Below are positions 1 to 5,785 of a DNA stretch of 8,791 nucleotides, in pieces. A program made the translations under genes and the position numbers. Position 1 is the first letter of the stretch; the number at the start of each line of letters is the position of its first letter. The stretch is from assembly GCA_002319885.1 (NCBI GenBank), contig DCFT01000216.1, forward strand, positions 106,240 through 115,030. Direction: 5' to 3'. Source of the DNA: Bacteroidales bacterium UBA1797 (GTDB lineage Bacteria > Bacteroidota > Bacteroidia > Bacteroidales > VadinHA17). The notes under the pieces are model-generated. The model was not told the DNA's origin. It searched no databases and saw only the letters and a list, made by a program, of their open reading frames with translations.

Positions 1-19
1 AATTCTTTCTGATTTTTTG

Positions 20-118
20 CCCCCCTGCCCCCCTAAAGGGGGGGGGTTAAATCTCGATTTTTAAGCAAGATTATCTTAACGGCCGGGTATTAGCCACCCT
101 TTTAGGGGGATGGGGGAC
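20..118. repeat. Inverted pair of C/G-rich hairpin repeats after fucK
   Basis: Bases 20-46 consist of six C, TG, six C, TAAA and nine G, so 28-46 alone can fold into a tight hairpin with a TAAA loop. Bases 97-118 (CCC, TTTTA, GGGGG, AT, GGGGG, AC) are an imperfect reverse complement of 20-41, making two inverted copies about 50 bp apart. The second copy abuts the fucK stop codon at 119-121. C-run/TAAA/G-run elements of this kind are, from memory, common between genes in environmental Bacteroidota. It may help end the fucK transcript, but no T-run follows in the minus direction (the fold is followed by AAAAAA), so it is not a classical intrinsic terminator. The rest of 1-118 shows no gene. Confidence 0.65.
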
Positions 119-1549
119 TTACAACCTGCCTGAAAGGGGACCTGGTTCAATTATCTCTGTCTTATAATTAATTGCCGATCTTGCTTCTTCAGGCGATGAT
201 GCATTGCCACACGCTGCCTGTACAAATAATGATGCTCCTAATACGGTGGTTTCTTTCTGATCAATAATCTTCAGAGGAACACCTGTAAAGTTGGCTCTGA
301 GCTGGTTCCAGAGTCGGTTTTTTGATCCGCCGCCAACACAAAGTATACTTTCAGCCTTAAATCTGCCGGCATTTTCAAGAGCGGTTTTCCCTTCATGAAG
401 TCTGGCAGACAGAGCTTCAAGAATTGCCCTGAATATTTCGTGACGGCTGGAGTCAAGTGTCAGACCAAGAATCTGACCACCTGGTTTTCCATTCAATTCT
501 TCAAAGAATTTTGGTATAACTCTTACCCCATTGGAACCCGATGGTACCTTTTCTGCACCGGAGATCATAAATTCATAAACGCCATCATTTATCTCACCAA
601 ACAGGTTTCGTCTGGCCCACTCAAGAATCCCTGATGCAATCCATTGGTTGCCAATATTATACAATCCTCGTACAGAATCAAGTTCGGTCGTTATCCCCAT
701 ATCCAGCTGTTCTTTACCTGACATGTATGAAACTGATCTTACCATTAGTACTTCCCAGGTTCCTGAAGAGAGGACAGGCTGGTTTATTTCGGCTCCTGAA
801 CCGAAGATAGCAAATTGAGTGTCGTGACCTGTCGCAACCACAGGAATACCTTTTGGGAGACCTGTATCTGCTGAACCTTTAGAATTGATCTTTCCGATAA
901 TAGTTCCTGCTTCAACAGGAGAACTTATTTTTCCTAAAGGGAAGTTGATTTTATTAAGGACATGTTCAGAAAAGTCTCTTGTCTGTAATTCCGTAAGCAT
1001 AGATGTACCTGCCATTGTAGTATCATTAACCATTTCCCCGGTCAGAAGATATGCAAATATTGATGGCATGAAAAGGAATGATGAACATTTATCTACAATT
1101 TCCGGTTTATGCCCGACAAACCAGATAAGCTTATTGATAGTATTGAAAGAAAACGGATAAACGCCGGTTTCGTAATATAATTCATTGAGAGGCATATATC
1201 TGTCTATATTCTTCATTATCTGATCAGTGCGTTCACACTGCCACGATATTACCGGATAGAGCATCTTTCCTGAGCTGTCAAACATAGTTCCGTCAACACC
1301 AAAGGTTGTAACTGTGACTCCTGCAATGTGCTCAACGTTAATCTTACGCGCTACTTTTTGTGACGCCATGCACATTTTATCCCATATCTCTTTTATGTCC
1401 CAGATCATGTAAGCAGCATTTTCCGGATCGCGCCGTGTATTGTTAGAAAATGATTCAGAGGCAAGAATTTCTCCTTTTCCATTGATTGCTACTACCTTTA
1501 TATTGGTCGCACCACAATCAAAAACAATTACAATATCACCTTTTGGCAT
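119..1549 (-). CDS. fucK: L-fuculokinase (FGGY family)
   Basis: This kinase phosphorylates L-fuculose with ATP to L-fuculose 1-phosphate, the second step of L-fucose breakdown in the cytoplasm. The 476-residue length is normal for the FGGY family. The N-terminal domain (about 6-245) opens with the phosphate-binding stretch FDCGATN (10-16), which FucK shares with its relatives. The GHDTQFA motif places the likely catalytic base at Asp243. SSGTWE (261-266) and the C-terminal GGGS (406-409) belong to the second, ATP-binding domain. TTFGVDG, LYPVISW, FSFNT and MAGTS match remembered E. coli FucK much better than rhamnulokinase or xylulokinase. It is the last visible gene of the fucI operon, 86 bp after the small membrane gene, and its TAA stop touches a C/G-rich repeat. 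The ATG at 1549 gives the usual family N-terminus, and no Shine-Dalgarno site is seen. Kinetic preference cannot be read from sequence, but fucI next door supports fuculose. Confidence 0.95.
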   Translation of the reverse strand: MPKGDIVIVFDCGATNIKVVAINGKGEILASESFSNNTRRDPENAAYMIWDIKEIWDKMCMASQKVARKINVEHIAGVTVTTFGVDGTMFDSSGKMLYPVISWQCERTDQIMKNIDRYMPLNELYYETGVYPFSFNTINKLIWFVGHKPEIVDKCSSFLFMPSIFAYLLTGEMVNDTTMAGTSMLTELQTRDFSEHVLNKINFPLGKISSPVEAGTIIGKINSKGSADTGLPKGIPVVATGHDTQFAIFGSGAEINQPVLSSGTWEVLMVRSVSYMSGKEQLDMGITTELDSVRGLYNIGNQWIASGILEWARRNLFGEINDGVYEFMISGAEKVPSGSNGVRVIPKFFEELNGKPGGQILGLTLDSSRHEIFRAILEALSARLHEGKTALENAGRFKAESILCVGGGSKNRLWNQLRANFTGVPLKIIDQKETTVLGASLFVQAACGNASSPEEARSAINYKTEIIEPGPLSGRL

Positions 1550-1635
1550 TTGTCAGGAGTATATCTGAGATAAAAGCATCTTGTCTGTACCTGTTGCTTG
1601 GAGCAGAAATTATTATTTAAAAAGTTTCATTATTA

Positions 1636-2082
1636 TCACAGCCCTTTTAAAAAGGCCAATGAAGATCCTGCAATAATTAGTACGACAATATAAATTGAAA
1701 TGATAATTATTATCAATACGCCGAAATATGCAAAATAGAATTTAAGGTTTTTCAGAGCTCTGTGAAGTTCCAGTTTATCAAGTTTTTGTAATGCATGAGA
1801 TAAATGTTTTGAAAAACGGAAAAGAAACATAACCGGGAAAAAATATATTGCAGCAAGAAGGAGGATTGGTATGAACATAAGTGATTCAGGAATACCAAGA
1901 CTTTTTTCTCCGGCATTAAATGCTGTTAGAAATGTTCCGGCAAGCAGCCCGATTATAATTATCAAACCAAGAAAGATGAAACCAATAATTGCAAGAAACA
2001 TTGACCATTTTCTAGTGGTATTCAAATGGTTCAGGGTTTCCTGTTCTATTTCAATTTTATTTATTTCAAGAGGGGATTCCAT
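1636..2082 (-). CDS. Small three-segment membrane protein, DUF5362-like
   Basis: This 148-residue protein has no known function. A charged N-terminus (1-25) is followed by three strongly hydrophobic segments at about 28-55, 68-88 and 115-145. Between the second and third lies an amphipathic, basic stretch (about 89-114) rich in Lys, Leu and His. The RKW before the first segment, FFP..FLFRFSKHL at 81-94 and ALKNLKFYF at 109-117 resemble what I remember of DUF5362, a Bacteroidota family of unknown function; this assignment is from memory. It begins 21 bp after the fucI stop and ends 86 bp before fucK, in the same direction, so it very probably shares their transcript. It has too few membrane segments to be a fucose permease of the FucP type (about 12) and no visible enzymatic motif. 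The start at 2082 is the first ATG of the frame and precedes the hydrophobic part sensibly. Confidence 0.8.
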   Translation of the reverse strand: MESPLEINKIEIEQETLNHLNTTRKWSMFLAIIGFIFLGLIIIIGLLAGTFLTAFNAGEKSLGIPESLMFIPILLLAAIYFFPVMFLFRFSKHLSHALQKLDKLELHRALKNLKFYFAYFGVLIIIIISIYIVVLIIAGSSLAFLKGL

Positions 2083-2103
2083 ATATATCAGAATGTTTTT
2101 ATA

Positions 2104-3906
2104 CTATTTATACAGTGCTCCATAGGTTTCACATGCCCTGTAATCTGATCCTTCCTTATCCATTCCAAACGCGTTCCAGGAACTGGGTCTGAAAACTTTT
2201 TCTTCAGCTACATTATGCATAGAGACAGGGATTCTGAGTATTGACGCAAGAGTTATCAGGTCGGCTCCTATATGTCCATAGCTGGAAGCACTATGGTTGG
2301 CTCCCCAGTTTGACATAACAGAGTAAACATCAGTAAATGGTCCCTTTCCTGTCAATCTTGGAGCAAACCATGTGGTTGGCCAGGTCGGATCGGTTCTGTC
2401 TGTAAGGATCTTATTCATCTTTTCAGGGAGTTCGACAGTCCATCCCTCCGCCAGCTGAAGGACCGGTCCCAGTCCTTTTACAAGGTTGACTCTTGAAATA
2501 GTTATTGGCATTATGCCTTTGGTATCGAATTGTGAAGAGAAGCCACCACCCCTGAAATAACCTGTATTTGCAGGTGGCCAGTTTGTAGCCTCGAGACATG
2601 CAGCTGCATCTTTTCCGGAAATCTCCCAGAAAGGCTTTATACACGATTCTTTGTCTCGTGTTTGTCTTCCTGAAAAATCAAGTGCAGAAGCACCTGAGTT
2701 GATCAGGTGAATCACTCCATTTGAAGCGAGTCCTTCAGGTTTTGTTTTTGTAACTCTCCTGATTGCTTCCGGGCTCCAGTATGTACGGATATCTGAAAAC
2801 ATCTGGGCTGTATTCGTGAGGAGATATCCAAATAACATTGGGACTCCATTCATTGCATCGTTCTCTGTGGCAACCAGGTATGGAGGTCTGATACCGTTCC
2901 AGTCAAATGACGAGCAGAGGATTGCTTCAAGAAAATCTCCGTTTGGCATATGGTCAGTCCATTGCCTCTGACCCTGGAACCCGGAGAGTATTGCATTATG
3001 TCCAAGTGCTTCTTCCCCAAACCCCAGTTTTTTAAGTTTTGGATTACCAACCATCAGATCACGGGCAATGATTGCCATTTTTACAACTATTTCCCATTCC
3101 TTGTCTTTTTCTTTTCTTGACTTTGGTGCGGGATTGAGATCTTTCCCCTCTTTACAGTTTTCCTTTGTCCATGCAAGTGCTTTCCTGAATTCATCCTTAT
3201 CGAAGATTTCTTCATTTAATCTTCGGTTGAATTCACTCATATCGACATATTCATTTCTCATTCCAAGATATTCCTGGAAGAAGTCTTCGCGGACTATAGA
3301 TCCTGCTATTCCCATCGAAACAGATCCCATTGAAAGATATGATTTCCCTTTCATTACTGATACTGCAAGACCTGCCCTGACAAACCTGAGAATTTTTTCA
3401 CTTACATCTTCCGGTATTGAATTGTCGCCTGAATCCTGTACATCGTGTCCGTAAATTCCAAAAGCTGGTAAGCCCTTCATTGCATGTCCGGCCAGAGCTG
3501 CAGCAAGATAAACAGCTCCCGGTCTCTCTGTTCCGTTAAACCCCCAGATTGCCTTTGGGATTTCATTATTCATATCAATTGTTTCACTTCCATAACACCA
3601 GCATGGAGTTACAGTTAAACTTACACCTACACCATTCCTGCCGAATTTTTCAGCACACATAGCCGCTTCTGCAACACCTCCGATACAACTGTCAGCGATA
3701 ATAGTTTCAACAGGTAAGCCATTTGGATATTTCAGATTGGATGAAAGAAGTTTTGCTGCGTTTTTAGCCATATTCATTGTCTGATCTTCCAAAGATTCCC
3801 TTACGCCACGCAACCTCCCGTCTATTACGGGACGAATCCCGATTTTTGGAAATTGGCCTATAACTGTCTGATAGTCGTGGTTTACCTTTAATTCACTACT
3901 AGCCAT
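2104..3906 (-). CDS. fucI: L-fucose isomerase
   Basis: FucI converts L-fucose to L-fuculose, the first step of the phosphorylating fucose pathway; family members are cytoplasmic, use Mn2+ and often also act on D-arabinose. The 600 residues compare with 591 in E. coli, and the extra residues sit mostly at the N-terminus. Near-identical blocks to remembered E. coli FucI run through the whole length: PKIGIRPVIDGR, TPCWCYGSETIDM, GFNGTERPGAVYLAAAL, GFQGQR.WTD, WPTTWFAPRLTGKGPFTD. By position the metal and catalytic residues are Glu348 (in ATEND), Asp372 (in FSDIRTYW) and His538 (in WGANH), equivalent to E. coli Glu337, Asp361 and His528; all three are present. Domains by analogy are N1 about 1-183, N2 184-363 and C-terminal 364-600. 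It is the first gene of the operon. A TATATTTG box lies 46 bp upstream, and the leader is A/T-rich without a Shine-Dalgarno site. The ATG at 3906 is a sound start but not certain to a few codons. Confidence 0.97.
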   Translation of the reverse strand: MASSELKVNHDYQTVIGQFPKIGIRPVIDGRLRGVRESLEDQTMNMAKNAAKLLSSNLKYPNGLPVETIIADSCIGGVAEAAMCAEKFGRNGVGVSLTVTPCWCYGSETIDMNNEIPKAIWGFNGTERPGAVYLAAALAGHAMKGLPAFGIYGHDVQDSGDNSIPEDVSEKILRFVRAGLAVSVMKGKSYLSMGSVSMGIAGSIVREDFFQEYLGMRNEYVDMSEFNRRLNEEIFDKDEFRKALAWTKENCKEGKDLNPAPKSRKEKDKEWEIVVKMAIIARDLMVGNPKLKKLGFGEEALGHNAILSGFQGQRQWTDHMPNGDFLEAILCSSFDWNGIRPPYLVATENDAMNGVPMLFGYLLTNTAQMFSDIRTYWSPEAIRRVTKTKPEGLASNGVIHLINSGASALDFSGRQTRDKESCIKPFWEISGKDAAACLEATNWPPANTGYFRGGGFSSQFDTKGIMPITISRVNLVKGLGPVLQLAEGWTVELPEKMNKILTDRTDPTWPTTWFAPRLTGKGPFTDVYSVMSNWGANHSASSYGHIGADLITLASILRIPVSMHNVAEEKVFRPSSWNAFGMDKEGSDYRACETYGALYK

Positions 3907-3951
3907 TTGAATTAATATTTATATAAATTTCTGATTTAAAATGAAGTTTAA

Positions 3952-3959
3952 CAAATATA
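3952..3959 (-). promoter_or_regulatory. Candidate -7 promoter box for fucI
   Basis: On the minus strand this reads TATATTTG, an exact fit to the Bacteroidota -7 consensus TAnnTTTG. It would start transcription near 3945 and give a leader of about 40 nt before the fucI ATG at 3906. No TTTG -33 element is found at the usual spacing: the nearest TTG, at 3975-3973, is only 13 nt away. The call therefore rests on one box in a very A/T-rich region. Confidence 0.45.
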
Positions 3960-3986
3960 TGTTTTTTAAAAACAATTTATAAGCTT

Positions 3987-3999
3987 AACATTTAATGTT
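3987..3999. promoter_or_regulatory. 13-bp palindrome upstream of the fucI promoter box
   Basis: AACATTTAATGTT has perfect 6-bp arms around a single central T. It lies 28 bp upstream of the fucI -7 box, where a regulator could bind. No fucose regulator is encoded in the window. In A/T-rich DNA such a palindrome can arise by chance. Immediately next to it, six T (3998-4003), GTAAT and six A (4009-4014) form another weak inverted repeat. Confidence 0.25.
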
Positions 4000-4014
4000 T
4001 TTTGTAATAAAAAA

Positions 4015-4056
4015 CCTCTGCGTAACTCTGTGCGACCTCTGTGTAACTCTGCGTTA
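4015..4056. repeat. Two tandem 21-bp units (CCTCTGYGTAACTCTGYGYKA)
   Basis: Two adjacent units, 4015-4035 and 4036-4056, both follow CCTCTG(C/T)GTAACTCTG(T/C)G followed by CGA or TTA. A nine-T run follows at 4062-4070, and at 4082-4107 a looser piece (GGTCACATAGGTTTCACAGAGAACC) repeats the ACAGAG theme in the other direction. Repeats built on 'cacagagttacgcagagg' recur, as I remember, between genes in many environmental genomes including Bacteroidota, and are often mis-annotated as small proteins. Their function is unknown. Here the element fills the middle of the divergent fucI/lipA intergenic region. Confidence 0.75.
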
Positions 4057-4143
4057 GTTCCTTTTTTTTTCGAGCCCAGAAGGGTCACATAGGTTTCACA
4101 GAGAACCTCATAGTCTTTAGTGATAATAATTGGTTCTTTTTTG

Positions 4144-4151
4144 TAACTTTG
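4144..4151 (+). promoter_or_regulatory. Candidate -7 promoter box for lipA-lipB-recJ
   Basis: TAACTTTG fits the Bacteroidota -7 consensus TAnnTTTG. Transcription would begin near 4158, leaving a leader of about 20 nt before the lipA ATG at 4177. No good -33 TTTG is seen; the nearest similar sequence is TTTA at 4116-4119, 24 nt upstream. The position is right, but support is limited to this single box. Confidence 0.4.
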
Positions 4152-4176
4152 GCAAGTCAAAATCATTTAAATTATT

Positions 4177-5031
4177 ATGCAGAAAAGAAGACGATTACCC
4201 GGCTGGCTAAAGATGCAGAGAGCCAGCGGAGAGACTTATTCAATGGTTAAGCATATCGTTGTTGGGAATCATCTTCATACAATCTGCACAAGCGGCAATT
4301 GTCCGAATATTGGTGAATGCTGGAACAGAGGTACTGCAACTTTCATGATACTTGGAGATATCTGTACCAGAAGGTGTAAGTTCTGTGCTACAAAGACAGG
4401 GAAACCCCTCCCTCCTGATCCTCATGAACCCGACAGGCTGGCTGAATCAATAAAAGCCATGCGCCTTAAACATTGCGTAATTACCTCTGTCGACAGAGAT
4501 GATCTACCCGATAGCGGTGCAGCTTTCTGGGCCAATACCATAAAACGGGTAAAAGAGTTGAATCCCAACGCAACAATGGAAACATTAATTCCCGATTTTG
4601 ACGGTAATATGGACCTAATTCAAAAGATAATCGATGCGGGTCCGGAGGTAATTTCTCATAATATTGAAACAGTAAAACGTCTTACTCCGGTCATCCGTAC
4701 CAAAGCAAAATATGACAGAAGCCTCGATATTATAAGATATATCTCAGGAAAGGGGAAAATTTCGAAATCGGGGTTTATGCTGGGACTTGGAGAAAGTGAG
4801 ATTGAGATACTTCAGACGATCAGGGATTTGTACGACTCAGGCTGTAAAATTCTGACTATCGGTCAATATCTTCAACCTGGTACTGAGTACATGGAAGTGG
4901 TAGAATATATTCCGCCTGAAAGATTTGAAAAATACAGAGATATAGCTCTCGGACTTGGCTTTTCATTTGTCGAGAGCAGTCCCCTTGTCCGATCCTCTTT
5001 TCATGCAGAAAATCATATAAAGGCTAAATAA
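4177..5031 (+). CDS. lipA: Lipoyl synthase (radical SAM)
   Basis: LipA inserts two sulfur atoms at C6 and C8 of protein-bound octanoyl groups, finishing the lipoyl cofactor of 2-oxoacid dehydrogenases and the glycine cleavage system. It is 284 residues long, somewhat shorter than E. coli LipA (321), which has a longer N-terminus. The auxiliary [4Fe-4S] cluster that gives up its sulfur is held by Cys37, Cys42 and Cys48 (C-x4-C-x5-C) and a serine in the C-terminal RSSF motif (272-275; RSSY in E. coli). The radical SAM cluster ligands are Cys63, Cys67 and Cys70 (CTRRCKFC). LPGWLKM near the start, NIGECW, SVDRDDLPDSGA, SHNIETV, GLMLGLGE-like and QYLQP segments are family hallmarks. The ATG at 4177 gives the expected N-terminus. 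No Shine-Dalgarno site precedes it. LipB follows after 39 bp, so the two steps of lipoylation are encoded together. Confidence 0.98.
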   Translation: MQKRRRLPGWLKMQRASGETYSMVKHIVVGNHLHTICTSGNCPNIGECWNRGTATFMILGDICTRRCKFCATKTGKPLPPDPHEPDRLAESIKAMRLKHCVITSVDRDDLPDSGAAFWANTIKRVKELNPNATMETLIPDFDGNMDLIQKIIDAGPEVISHNIETVKRLTPVIRTKAKYDRSLDIIRYISGKGKISKSGFMLGLGESEIEILQTIRDLYDSGCKILTIGQYLQPGTEYMEVVEYIPPERFEKYRDIALGLGFSFVESSPLVRSSFHAENHIKAK

Positions 5032-5070
5032 AAATAGTTATATTAGTCTGACTTAAAAGAAAATTTAAAA

Positions 5071-5781
5071 TTGAGCTATAGCGTTATATATAAGGATATT
5101 GGACAAAAAGATTATAAAGAAACCTGGGACTATCAGACAGGCATCTTTAACAGGTTGCTTGACTGCAAAAAAGAAGGAATAATTACCAGTGATACTCAAG
5201 AAAGTATTCATCCGGGTACTCTTATTTTTGTTGAACATCCTCATGTCTATACTCTTGGGAAAAGCGGATCGGAAAATAACCTTCTGGTCGACTTTATTCA
5301 GTTAAAGGCAAAAGAGGCTTCTTTTTACAGGATTGACAGGGGAGGAGATATTACCTATCATGGACCGGGACAGATCGTTGGTTATCCGATTTTTGACCTT
5401 GAGGTAATTAAGATAGGTCTTAAAGAGTATATTTACAGGCTTGAAGAAGCTATAATTAAAACTGTAAATGAGTTTGGGTTAAAGGCTTCACGGCTCAGGG
5501 GAGGAACAGGCGTATGGCTTGATCCGGAAACAGCCGGGAAAGCAAGAAAGATTTGTGCGATAGGAGTCAAAGCCAGCAGGTACGTAACCATGCACGGCTT
5601 TGCTTTCAATGTTAATACTGAATTGTCGTACTTCAATTATATTAACCCGTGCGGATTTACGGATAAGGGAGTTACTTCACTCGAAAAAGAGCTGGGAGTC
5701 AGACAGGATTTAGAATCTGTTAAGAATAAGGTGAAAGGTAATCTGCAGGAAGTTTTTGATTTAAACTGGATTAAGGAGTAG
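5071..5781 (+). CDS. lipB: Octanoyl-[ACP]:protein N-octanoyltransferase
   Basis: LipB transfers the octanoyl chain from acyl carrier protein to the target lysine of lipoyl domains, providing the LipA substrate. The 236 residues are typical of the family. The core motif RGGDITYHGPGQ contains His97; ARKICAIGVK carries the likely catalytic Lys160, and NPCG the acyl-thioester Cys194, the Cys/Lys pair known for LipB. These distinguish it from the related LplA ligase, which lacks the catalytic cysteine. The start is a TTG at 5071: the frame is closed by a stop at 5044-5046, there is no ATG between, and translation from TTG gives the normal family beginning (VIYKDIGQKDYKETWDYQ). No Shine-Dalgarno site is visible. 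The last codons contain the ribosome site of recJ. Confidence 0.97.
   Translation: MSYSVIYKDIGQKDYKETWDYQTGIFNRLLDCKKEGIITSDTQESIHPGTLIFVEHPHVYTLGKSGSENNLLVDFIQLKAKEASFYRIDRGGDITYHGPGQIVGYPIFDLEVIKIGLKEYIYRLEEAIIKTVNEFGLKASRLRGGTGVWLDPETAGKARKICAIGVKASRYVTMHGFAFNVNTELSYFNYINPCGFTDKGVTSLEKELGVRQDLESVKNKVKGNLQEVFDLNWIKE
5773..5778 (+). promoter_or_regulatory. Shine-Dalgarno site for recJ inside the lipB 3' end
   Basis: AAGGAG lies 7 nt before the recJ ATG (5786) and overlaps the last codons of lipB (stop 5779-5781). It is the only clear Shine-Dalgarno site in the window, where other starts have A/T-rich leaders. It supports the recJ start and suggests translational coupling to lipB. Confidence 0.6.
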
Positions 5782-5785
5782 AAAG

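Noticed and set aside
119..1549. Rhamnulokinase or xylulokinase as the identity of the FGGY kinase
   Set aside because: Motifs such as TTFGVDG and MAGTS with the SSGTWE context match FucK closely, and fucI is in the same operon.
3068..3454. A 128-codon plus-strand open frame inside fucI
   Set aside because: It is antisense to a fully conserved part of fucI, and its Ser/Phe/Leu-rich composition is that of a complementary-strand shadow.
4015..4056. Tandem units considered as a CRISPR remnant
   Set aside because: The two 21-bp units are directly adjacent with no spacer, and no cas gene is present.
3966..4166. A 66-codon minus-strand open frame in the fucI/lipA intergenic region
   Set aside because: Its middle is a translation of the tandem CTCTG repeat and the rest is low-complexity A/T sequence. 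This is the typical false small protein produced by this repeat family.
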